This document shows, piece after piece, positions 54,618 to 61,353 of a stretch of 64,000 bases of DNA. Every line of letters starts with the position of its first letter. Positions within the stretch are counted from its first letter, which is position 1. The notes under the pieces were generated by a model, which saw only the letters and a program-made list of their open reading frames with translations, did not search any database and had not been told where the DNA came from. The stretch comes from an uncultured Bacteroidales bacterium (GTDB lineage: Bacteria; Bacteroidota; Bacteroidia; Bacteroidales; FEN-979): contig CAIRDP010000062.1 of the NCBI GenBank assembly GCA_903877385.1, positions 49,712 to 113,711 of the forward strand, in the 5' to 3' direction. The position numbers and the translations under genes were made by a program.

Positions 54618-55325
54618 ATGGCACAAAAGCTTGATAAACAAGTAGACAAGACTGAAGAACGGATTGTTGCGGTAGAAGAAGCATTCGGCAAAACCGAACA
54701 GTTTATTGAGAGCAACCAGAAGATCATCCTGATCATTATTGGAATTATCGTTGTTTTAGTCCTCGGTTTTTTCGGATTTAAACGGTTTTACTTGGCTCCG
54801 AGGGAGAAAGAAGCCCAGGGTCAGATGTTCATGGCCCAGAAATATTTTGAGCAGGATTCCTTGAAGAAAGCCCTTAACGGCGACGGTCAATACCTTGGGT
54901 TCCTTGCCATCATGGATGAATACTCACTGACCAAGAGCGCCAATCTTTCGCATTATTATGCAGGAGTTTGTTACCTGAAGCTCGGGCAGTTTGACAATGC
55001 CATCACGCAGTTAAAGAAATTCAGCGCAGGGGATAAGATCATAGGACCCCTTGCAAAAGGAGCTCTGGGCGATGCGTACGTTGAGACCAATGATATTAAA
55101 AAAGGGATAGGTTATTATATTGATGCCGCGGAGGCCGGTAAAAATGAATTTATTTCGCCCATGTTTTACATGAAAGCCGGCATGGGATACACTGAGCTTT
55201 CCGATTTTGAAAACGCCCTTAAAATGTATAAGAAGATCAAGGAAGAATTTCCCCGTTCCCAGGAAGGAAGGGAGATTGAAAGATATATCTCCTATGCCGA
55301 AGGGAAAATAAAGGAAAAGAAATAA
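54618..55325 (+). CDS. membrane-anchored TPR protein
   Basis: A 235-residue protein. A cytoplasmic coiled-coil-like start (TEERIVAVEEAFGKTEQFIE) precedes one membrane helix at about residues 36-58 (IILIIIGIIVVLVLGFFGF). An extracytoplasmic part with TPR-like helical repeats follows (YYAGVCYLKLGQFDNAITQLKKF and MGYTELSDFENALKMYKKI). The layout recalls YfgM-type proteins, which interact with the Sec translocon; orthology cannot be shown. It is followed by a strong terminator, so it appears to be a single-gene unit. Confidence 0.82.
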   Translation: MAQKLDKQVDKTEERIVAVEEAFGKTEQFIESNQKIILIIIGIIVVLVLGFFGFKRFYLAPREKEAQGQMFMAQKYFEQDSLKKALNGDGQYLGFLAIMDEYSLTKSANLSHYYAGVCYLKLGQFDNAITQLKKFSAGDKIIGPLAKGALGDAYVETNDIKKGIGYYIDAAEAGKNEFISPMFYMKAGMGYTELSDFENALKMYKKIKEEFPRSQEGREIERYISYAEGKIKEKK

Positions 55326-55354
55326 ACCCGGTATTTCTTTTTTTAACTTATTTT

Positions 55355-55379
55355 GCCTGAGAAATCAGGCATTTTTTTT
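55355..55379 (+). terminator. intrinsic terminator of the TPR membrane protein gene
   Basis: GCCTGA (55355-55360), GAAA loop, TCAGGC (55365-55370) followed by A and eight T. A textbook terminator 30 bases past the stop. Confidence 0.9.
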
Positions 55380-55446
55380 ACCAGTACCCAGTACCCAGTA
55401 ACCCAGCAACCCGGTCCCATGCATCCCGCATCCCACACAGCCCGTC
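55380..55446. repeat. degenerate CCCAGTA / CATCCCGCATCC repeats ahead of fmt
   Basis: The stretch contains CCAGTACCCAGTACCCAGTA, then CCCAGCA, CCCGGTCCC and CATCCCGCATCC-type copies. It lies between a terminator and fmt and overlaps the first codons of the fmt frame. Related repeats occur at 29.3 and 52.7 kb. Confidence 0.55.
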
Positions 55447-56399
55447 CTTCATCCCGCATTGTCTTCTACGGAACCCCTGAATTCGCTTTGGAGTCATTAA
55501 AGGCATTGTTTGAAGGCGGATATCATATTGCCGCTGTAGTGACGGTTCCCGACAAGCCTGCGGGCAGGGGGATGAAGCTGAGGGCCTCCCCGGTCGGGCA
55601 GTATGCCCTTGAACAGGGACTGACGGTCCTCCAGCCCGAACGTCTGTCGGATCCTGTATTCCTCGACCGGCTTAAGCAGATTGATCCGGAGATCCAGGTT
55701 GTTGTCGCATTCAGGATGATGCCCAGGGCTGTTTGGGCCCTGCCTTCCAAAGGCACATTTAACCTGCACGCCTCGCTCTTGCCGCAATACAGGGGCGCTG
55801 CCCCCATCAACTGGGCTGTGATCAACGGGGAGACTGAAACCGGGCTTACAACCTTTTTCCTGAGGGATAAGGTTGACACCGGCGACATCATCTTCAGGGA
55901 AAGCATGGGCATAGGCCCAGAGGAGACCGCAGGCGAGCTTCACGACCGCTTGAAGGTGAAGGGGGCTCAATTGCTGCTGAGAACGTTAGAAGCTATCCTG
56001 TCGGGAAATGTTGACGCCATTGACCAGTCCCGGTTCACTGATTCTGCTACCCTCCTGAAGCCGGCGCCCAAGCTTTATACCTCCACATGCAGGATAGACT
56101 GGAATATGCCATCAGCATACATATATAACCTGATCAGGGGACTGAACCCGCTGCCGGGCGCTTTCACTGAATTAAGGATGAAAGACGGAAGTTCTGCCTC
56201 CATAAAGATCTTCAGGGCTGCCGTGGAAAACCGGGATTTGCCCCCGGAAACTCCGGGCATGGTGTTTACCGATGGCCGCTCCTGCCTTAAGATATCTTCC
56301 GCAGATGGATATATTAACATATATGAACTGCAGCTTGCAGGCCGAAAGCCTATGAGAACAGATGAATTTTTAAGAGGGTTCGGCAGAAACATTGTCTGA
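55419..56399 (+). CDS. fmt: methionyl-tRNA formyltransferase
   Basis: A 326-residue Fmt that formylates initiator Met-tRNA. Seen: RIVFYGTPEFALESLKALF at the usual N-terminal position, VVTVPDKPAGRGMKLRASPV, the catalytic FNLHASLLPQYRGAAPINWA (Asn and His) and LRDKVDTGDII (Asp). The C-terminal OB-fold half is present. ATG 55419 is the first usable start; it adds about 11 residues (HPASHTARPSS) encoded by repeat-like DNA. Upstream frame continuation crosses the terminator and is rejected. No def gene is adjacent. Confidence 0.93.
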   Translation: MHPASHTARPSSRIVFYGTPEFALESLKALFEGGYHIAAVVTVPDKPAGRGMKLRASPVGQYALEQGLTVLQPERLSDPVFLDRLKQIDPEIQVVVAFRMMPRAVWALPSKGTFNLHASLLPQYRGAAPINWAVINGETETGLTTFFLRDKVDTGDIIFRESMGIGPEETAGELHDRLKVKGAQLLLRTLEAILSGNVDAIDQSRFTDSATLLKPAPKLYTSTCRIDWNMPSAYIYNLIRGLNPLPGAFTELRMKDGSSASIKIFRAAVENRDLPPETPGMVFTDGRSCLKISSADGYINIYELQLAGRKPMRTDEFLRGFGRNIV

Positions 56400-56488
56400 A
56401 GACCCTGTTAATATTACGTTTTCTTGTTGGAGTTATTAACAAAAACTTCAATTTTTCAACATTTCCGCAGGTTTTGAGCAAAAAAGAC

Positions 56489-56518
56489 TTGACAAATTGC
56501 ACAGAGACCTTATATTTG
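56489..56518 (+). promoter_or_regulatory. hup promoter (-33 and -7)
   Basis: TTG (56489-56491), 19 bases, then TATATTTG (56511-56518). The leader is roughly 36 bases and ends in an A-rich stretch before the ATG, as in highly expressed Bacteroidota genes. The best promoter match in the window. Confidence 0.8.
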
Positions 56519-56560
56519 CAGGGATTATCAAAATTGAGTATTAATTTAAAACTTTAAAAA

Positions 56561-56833
56561 ATGAACAAGGCTCAGTTAATCGAAGCAGTTGCAAAGGATG
56601 CAAAAATCACCAAGGCAGAAGCAAAAAGGGCATTGGAAGCTGTTATCACTTCCACAACCAAGGCTCTTGGCAAAGGTGAAAGAGTTGCTTTAGTCGGATT
56701 TGGCTCATTTGCTGTTTCAAAGCGTGCTGCCCGTAAAGGCCGTAACCCACAGAATGGCAAAGAAATCAAGATCCCTGCAAAAAAAGTCGTAAAATTCAAA
56801 GCAGGCGCCGAACTTGTAAAGAAAGTTAAGTAA
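56561..56833 (+). CDS. hup: DNA-binding protein HU
   Basis: A 90-residue HU-family nucleoid protein that bends DNA. Seen: [20 protein letters not shown] at the N-terminus, the beta-arm region [18 protein letters not shown], and [16 protein letters not shown] at the end. Length and pattern are typical. It is a single-gene unit with a strong promoter, an A/T-rich leader and a terminator, consistent with high expression. Confidence 0.97.
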   Translation: MNKAQLIEAVAKDAKITKAEAKRALEAVITSTTKALGKGERVALVGFGSFAVSKRAARKGRNPQNGKEIKIPAKKVVKFKAGAELVKKVK

Positions 56834-56860
56834 ACAGCTCAGGCAATTACTTCACGAAAA

Positions 56861-56887
56861 AAACCACCTCATCAGGGGTGGTTTTTT
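56861..56887 (+). terminator. intrinsic terminator of hup
   Basis: AAACCACC (56861-56868) pairs with GGTGGTTT (56877-56884), followed by T-rich sequence; A-rich upstream side could serve the other strand too. Confidence 0.85.
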
Positions 56888-56964
56888 TTATTAAGATTTC
56901 AAAAGTTCCTGTTAAAAGATTTTTCTATTTTTACCCCGAAATTCAAATTTAAAAACAATCATAG

Positions 56965-57582
56965 ATGAAGAAGATCATACTGCTTTTTTCGGTTGCACTG
57001 CTTGCAGCCCAATTTTCTTACGGCCAGTTTGCGCTTGGAGTAAAGATCGGTTATAATGCAAATAAACTGTCGACCAATATGGCCGACGTGAAATCACAGT
57101 TTAACAGCGGGTTTCATGTTGGCTTGTTTACTCATATAGGTAAACGGCTGTATATCGCCCCTGAATTATTATATACCATGAGCGGAGCTGTTTTTGATTC
57201 CTCGGGAAATGTTTCCACTACCGGCTGGAAGCAAAAGATCACCATGGGTAGCCTGGATATCCCGGTTTTGCTTGGGTTTAAGATCATTCATTCCGATTTA
57301 ATAACCTGGAGGGTCGAAGTTGGTCCCGAAATCTCGTTCCTGGTGAATTCCAAGGTGACAAACCTGAACGATTTCAGCGGCCCGATACAGTCGGCCAGTT
57401 TAAATAAAGCAAACTGGTATGTGCTTGGAGGCACGGGAATCGATTTCCTGTTCATGAGTTTCGATGTACGTTATTCCTATGGTCTGAACCAGCTGATCAA
57501 GCAAGTAAATAATTATCAGTTCAACACCAAGAACGGAATGTTCCTGGTTTCCCTGGGATTCCGGGTCTTCGGAGGCAAGTGA
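56965..57582 (+). CDS. outer-membrane beta-barrel protein (PorT/OMP_b-brl type)
   Basis: A 205-residue protein with a signal peptide (ILLFSVALLAAQFSYG) followed directly by a small beta-barrel. The pattern ALGVKIGYNANKL, GFHVGLFTHIGKRLYIAPELLYT and the ending FLVSLGFRVFGGK are typical of the outer-membrane beta-barrel families common in Bacteroidota (PF13568-like). Function unknown; such proteins may support secretion or be stress-induced. A near -7 match (TATTTTTA) lies upstream. A heptamer array begins 5 bases after the stop. Confidence 0.85.
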   Translation: MKKIILLFSVALLAAQFSYGQFALGVKIGYNANKLSTNMADVKSQFNSGFHVGLFTHIGKRLYIAPELLYTMSGAVFDSSGNVSTTGWKQKITMGSLDIPVLLGFKIIHSDLITWRVEVGPEISFLVNSKVTNLNDFSGPIQSASLNKANWYVLGGTGIDFLFMSFDVRYSYGLNQLIKQVNNYQFNTKNGMFLVSLGFRVFGGK

Positions 57583-57586
57583 TGGG

Positions 57587-57670
57587 ATGTACCATGTACC
57601 ATGTACCATGTACCATGTACCATGTACCATGTACCATGTACCATGTACCATGTACCATGTACCATGTACC
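57587..57670. repeat. ATGTACC heptamer array, 12 perfect copies
   Basis: Twelve exact tandem ATGTACC units fill the gap between the convergent barrel and mpg genes, followed by degenerate ATGTAAT and ATGTACA. Translating any frame yields MVHGTWY or its strand partner repeatedly, so the open frames through it are artefacts. A 14-copy array of the same unit and orientation lies at 61.1 kb. Confidence 0.97.
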
Positions 57671-57687
57671 ATGTAATATGTACATTC

Positions 57688-58284
57688 TTAGAGCGTTGTT
57701 CTGAACCTGTAGGGCAGGTCCTTGTCTTTGCCCGCATATTCAACGCCAATGCGGGGCCCGGCTGAAATCGCGGCAGTATCTATTACAATTCCGCGGTCTT
57801 CAATCCATATGCCATCGCTTCCCTGGCCAGTAGTCCTCGGCAGCAGGCTGCTGCCGGTAAGCGAAAAATGGATCCCGAGCAGGCTTGATACTTTCCCGGG
57901 ACCGTCGCCAATGTTTATTGTAAGCTTAGGTTTGCCTGTTCGTTTTAGCATGATTTCGGCATTGTCAAGGGGTTTGATGGCCCTGATCAGCACCGCATGA
58001 GGGATATCCTTTCTGTTCGTCACCACATTGAACAGGGAATGGACCCCGTAGCAAAGATAAATGTAGGCGGTACCACCATCACTGTACATGATTTCGGTCC
58101 TGGCAGTCCGCCTTCCGCCGAAGGCATGTGAAGCAGAATCAACAATCCCGTTGTAGGCTTCAGTTTCATAAATGATGCCCGATGTCGTTATCCCGCTGAA
58201 GCGGCTTACAAGCACTTTGCCTATCAGTTCCCGGGCAATGAGCACCACATCTTCTCTGGAGTAAAATGAATAGGGGAGTATCAT
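57688..58284 (-). CDS. mpg: 3-methyladenine DNA glycosylase (Mpg/AAG type)
   Basis: A 198-residue alkyladenine DNA glycosylase of the eukaryotic AAG type, removing alkylated and deaminated purines in base-excision repair. Seen: LIARELIGKVLVSR, IYETEAYNGIVDSASHAF with the catalytic Glu, GTAYIYLCYGVHSLFNVVT and AVLIRAIKPL, and IGDGPGKVSSLLGI. ATG 58284 gives the family's usual opening; a longer frame to 58317 reads through a degenerate heptamer-like repeat. The 3' end faces the 12-copy array. Confidence 0.94.
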   Translation of the reverse strand: MILPYSFYSREDVVLIARELIGKVLVSRFSGITTSGIIYETEAYNGIVDSASHAFGGRRTARTEIMYSDGGTAYIYLCYGVHSLFNVVTNRKDIPHAVLIRAIKPLDNAEIMLKRTGKPKLTINIGDGPGKVSSLLGIHFSLTGSSLLPRTTGQGSDGIWIEDRGIVIDTAAISAGPRIGVEYAGKDKDLPYRFRTTL

Positions 58285-58321
58285 GGGGCAAATATCAGGA
58301 AAATATACATTGTACATTGCT

Positions 58322-58329
58322 TAACTTTG
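58322..58329 (+). promoter_or_regulatory. -7 box of the methyltransferase gene
   Basis: TAACTTTG matches TAnnTTTG, 25 bases before ATG 58355. It follows a fragment TACATTGTACATTG that resembles the heptamer repeats. Confidence 0.55.
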
Positions 58330-58354
58330 CTATGAAACATTAATACATATCCCC

Positions 58355-59161
58355 ATGAGCATATCCGAAAGATCCCTCTTATACGATGAACTCCCGTTCT
58401 GGTCGGCCCCGTTCGGGATGCTGTTGCTCGATACCGTGAAATACCTGAAAAACATCAGGGTGCTCGACATAGGAAGCGGCAGCGGGTTCCCGATGCTGGA
58501 ACTGGCCGGCAGGCTGGGAAAAGGCAGCGAAGTATACGGGCTTGACCCTTCGGATGATGCCAATGAAATGCTTGGCGCCAAAATTGAACTCAGGGGAGCT
58601 GCAAATGCGTTTGCAGTGAGGGGAGCCGGGGAGTCCATGCCTTTCGGGGATGGGTATTTTGATCTTGTGATCTCCAATAACGGGCTGAATAATGTTGAAA
58701 ATATGGCTGTTGTACTGAAGGAGTGTTACAGGGTTTGCAAACCCGGAGCCCAGATGGTGCTTGCCATGAACCTGCCCCATACCATGACTGAATTTTACGA
58801 GGCGCTGAGGGTGGTGCTTGGGAATATGAACCTGCCGCAATGTATTGCAGCGATGGACCAACACATCTTTGAAAAGCGAAAACCTGTTGAACACCTTACC
58901 GGCCTGCTCGAATCAAACGGCTTTGCTGTGCGCTCGGTGCAGCCCGACGGCTTCAAATACCGCTTTACCACGGCCCAGGCGTTTTACGATCATTACCTGG
59001 TCAGGAATTTCTTTCTTCCTCCCTGGAAGAAATTCCTGCCCTCCGCCCTGCATGAAAAGATATTTTCCGAGACTGCAGTTATCCTCGACCGCGCGGCATC
59101 AGAGAACGGTAAGCTTGAGATCTCGGTTCCGTTTGTTTGTATTGATTCTGAAAAGAAGTAA
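58355..59161 (+). CDS. class I SAM-dependent methyltransferase
   Basis: A 268-residue Rossmann-fold methyltransferase. Seen: motif I VLDIGSGSGFPMLELAGRLG, acidic motif II (VYGLDPSDDANEM), motif for the adenine (ESMPFGDGYFDLVISNNGL). Overall it resembles UbiE/Methyltransf_11 types. The C-terminal half is helical and may bind a lipophilic substrate. The substrate cannot be predicted; no quinone genes are nearby. It is convergent with recQ, with a palindromic hairpin between them. Confidence 0.85.
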   Translation: MSISERSLLYDELPFWSAPFGMLLLDTVKYLKNIRVLDIGSGSGFPMLELAGRLGKGSEVYGLDPSDDANEMLGAKIELRGAANAFAVRGAGESMPFGDGYFDLVISNNGLNNVENMAVVLKECYRVCKPGAQMVLAMNLPHTMTEFYEALRVVLGNMNLPQCIAAMDQHIFEKRKPVEHLTGLLESNGFAVRSVQPDGFKYRFTTAQAFYDHYLVRNFFLPPWKKFLPSALHEKIFSETAVILDRAASENGKLEISVPFVCIDSEKK

Positions 59162-59162
59162 G

Positions 59163-59183
59163 CAGGAACAAAATTTGTTCCTG
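59163..59183. terminator. palindrome between the methyltransferase gene and recQ
   Basis: CAGGAACAAA and TTTGTTCCTG are inverted copies with one base between them. The position between convergent stops suggests a shared terminator, though no long T-run is present; termination is inferred. Confidence 0.5.
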
Positions 59184-59185
59184 GA

Positions 59186-61090
59186 TTACCATACGTATTT
59201 CCCGTCGGCGTCCTTCTTAACTTTCCCGTTATCCATCAGCCAGCGCAGAACGAGGATCACCTTGTCTTCATTGTAATCAGATGCGGCATTCACAAGCTGT
59301 TCAATACCTGTAGCCTCGGATTTCAGGATGGGTTTGATGATCTTTACTATACCGTCGAATTCCATTTCGCTCAGCCCGAGTTTGTTCCTTTCGAGGCAAA
59401 CGTCGCAGCGGCCGCAGCGTTTTGAGGTTTTCTCACCGAAGTATTCAAGCAGCTGCTGGTTGCGGCATTTCTTTGTTGATTCTGCATAGAAGATCATGGC
59501 TTCAAGCCTCTGCCGGGCTTCCTCCAGGCGGTCCTGGTAGTACACAGGTGAAATGCGGATATCCTTGCCGTCAAGCCTGTCGTCAAGGTAAACCAGCAGG
59601 GGCTTGTCGGAAGCGGGCGTATAATCGATGAGCTTTAGTTTTTCCAGCCTTTTCAGGTGCTTTACCAGCTCATCGGTACTAATGCCGGCACGCCTGGCGA
59701 GTTCCGCTTCGCTGAAGCCTACGAACTCGGTGAGAACCCCGGAATAGGAGCGCAGTATTGTTTTTAGCAGAAGGTCGTAAAATTCATTTTCAACCTGGAA
59801 GCGGTACAGGGTTTCCTTGTCGGCTTTAACATAGATCCTCGACTGGCGGTGGAGGGCATCGGAGAGCATGATATATCCTTCTTTTTCGAGGAATTTAAGG
59901 GAGTTATAGGCAATCACCGTGGGGAATTTATATTCCGAGGCAAAGGCCGAAAGATCCATGTCCAATCGTGCATCCTTTCCGCTGCCGGCAGGGATCTGGA
60001 AATAATTGCCCAGGGCCTGGTACACCGACCTGATCGTGCTTATCCCGGGGAAAGCCTGGGTTAAGTTCTTTCTTGCCCCGAGGATGTCCGCATTTTCATA
60101 AAGCAATACTGCATAGGACCGTTTCTCATCCCTTCCCGCACGGCCTGCCTCCTGGAAGTAAGCTTCAATACATTCGGGCAGGTCCATGTGGATCACCACC
60201 CTCACATTGTGCTTGTCGATGCCCATCCCGAAAGCATTGGTGGCCACCATGATCCTGCATTCCTCCCTGATCCAGGCATTCTGCTTCTGGTCCCTGGCTT
60301 TCTGCAGCAAGCCGGCATGGTAGTAATCGGCGCTGATCTTGTTCTTTTTCAGGAATTCGGCAATGAGCTTGGTCTCCCGTCGGTTGCGCACATAAATGAT
60401 GCCGCTCCCCTTCACCTTGTTCAGTATCTTAAGCAGCCTGCCGGGTTTGTCTTCTTCCTTGATCACGAGGTAATCCAGGTTTTTACGGTCAAAACTTGTC
60501 CTGATAAGATGCTCCTGTTTGAACTGCAGCTTCTCCTGGATGTCTTTCACCACTTTGGGAGTTGCCGTTGCCGTAAGTGCTAAAAGGGGAGTGCCTTGAA
60601 TGAATGGCCTGATGTCGGCTATTTTCAGGTATGGAGGGCGGAAGTCGTAGCCCCATTGAGAAACACAATGTGCTTCGTCCACGGCCAGCAGGTTGATCCT
60701 GGTTTTTCGCAGCAGTTCCCTTATCCGTTCGGTGGCAAGGCGCTCAGGCGAGATGTACAGGAGTTTTATCGCCCCGAACCTCGCATTGCTCAGCACCCTT
60801 TCCTGCTCATCGGGATGCATGCCCGAATGCACGGCCGCAGCGGCTATGCCCTTGCTTTTAAGCCCGTCCACCTGGTCTTTCATCAAAGCGATCAAAGGAG
60901 AAATTACAAGGCACATCCCTTCCATGGCCAGTGCAGGCACCTGGTAGCAGATGGATTTTCCTCCTCCCGTAGGCAGCAGGGCCAGGGTGTCTTTCCCGTC
61001 CAAAACGCTTTGGATGATCTCTTCCTGCAGGGGCCTGAAGGAGGAGAAACCCCAGTGTCTGGTCAATATCTGTTGAATGCTCTGAGACAT
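59186..61090 (-). CDS. recQ: RecQ-family ATP-dependent DNA helicase
   Basis: A 634-residue superfamily 2 helicase. Seen: Q-motif region WGFSSFRPLQEEII, Walker A LLPTGGGKSICYQ, DEAH box LLAVDEAHCVSQWG, SAT-like ALTATATP, and motif VI QEAGRAGRDEKRS. The Cys-rich zinc module (KKCRNQQLLEYFG, then CGRCDVC) is near residues 537-563, much later than in E. coli RecQ, after a winged-helix-like stretch. This matches a Bacteroidota RecQ subtype. No HRDC domain is clearly visible. The predicted 5' leader is the 14-copy heptamer array; ATG 61090 has an in-frame TGA just upstream. Confidence 0.95.
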   Translation of the reverse strand: MSQSIQQILTRHWGFSSFRPLQEEIIQSVLDGKDTLALLPTGGGKSICYQVPALAMEGMCLVISPLIALMKDQVDGLKSKGIAAAAVHSGMHPDEQERVLSNARFGAIKLLYISPERLATERIRELLRKTRINLLAVDEAHCVSQWGYDFRPPYLKIADIRPFIQGTPLLALTATATPKVVKDIQEKLQFKQEHLIRTSFDRKNLDYLVIKEEDKPGRLLKILNKVKGSGIIYVRNRRETKLIAEFLKKNKISADYYHAGLLQKARDQKQNAWIREECRIMVATNAFGMGIDKHNVRVVIHMDLPECIEAYFQEAGRAGRDEKRSYAVLLYENADILGARKNLTQAFPGISTIRSVYQALGNYFQIPAGSGKDARLDMDLSAFASEYKFPTVIAYNSLKFLEKEGYIMLSDALHRQSRIYVKADKETLYRFQVENEFYDLLLKTILRSYSGVLTEFVGFSEAELARRAGISTDELVKHLKRLEKLKLIDYTPASDKPLLVYLDDRLDGKDIRISPVYYQDRLEEARQRLEAMIFYAESTKKCRNQQLLEYFGEKTSKRCGRCDVCLERNKLGLSEMEFDGIVKIIKPILKSEATGIEQLVNAASDYNEDKVILVLRWLMDNGKVKKDADGKYVW

Positions 61091-61096
61091 GAGTCA

Positions 61097-61215
61097 ATGT
61101 ACAATGTACCATGTACCATGTACCATGTACCATGTACCATGTACCATGTACCATGTACCATGTACCATGTACCATGTACCATGTACCATGTACCATGTAC
61201 CATGTACAATGTACA
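61097..61215. repeat. ATGTACC heptamer array, 14 perfect copies, in the recQ leader
   Basis: Fourteen exact ATGTACC units (61104-61201) are bounded by single ATGTACA copies on the left (61097-61103) and two on the right (61202-61215). The array starts 6 bases upstream of the recQ ATG and ends beside a -7 box, so it should be transcribed as the recQ 5' leader (reading GGTACAT). Each copy contains an ATG in that direction, and the 7-base period has no stop in any frame. Confidence 0.96.
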
Positions 61216-61239
61216 AATATAAAAGATGCGGGTGAACAA
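61214..61239 (-). promoter_or_regulatory. recQ promoter (-33 and -7)
   Basis: Minus strand TTG (61239-61237), 15 bases, then TATATTTG (61221-61214). The spacing is slightly short. It puts the predicted start near 61210, giving a leader of roughly 120 bases made of heptamers. Confidence 0.5.
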
Positions 61240-61353
61240 ATCACTTTTTGTTGAAATGCAGGGCTACTGATACTGAGATTGACGGTGGATGACGTAATCT
61301 GTAGCTCAGTCAGCATCCCCGTTTTGTGTAAAATCCGGAGTAATTCCCGGGTC

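Noticed and set aside
55353..55418. Upstream extension of fmt
   Set aside because: The frame crosses a textbook terminator and degenerate repeats.
57400..57749. Two minus-strand open frames of MVHGTWY repeats over the first heptamer array
   Set aside because: They are a translation of the 7-base repeat, have no start signal and overlap the barrel and mpg genes.
57587..61201. Heptamer arrays as a CRISPR
   Set aside because: The period is 7 bases with no spacers, and no cas genes are present.
60858..61316. 152-codon minus-strand frame through the second array into recQ
   Set aside because: It is out of frame with recQ and arises from the stop-free repeat; kept only as a possible decoy peptide in the findings.
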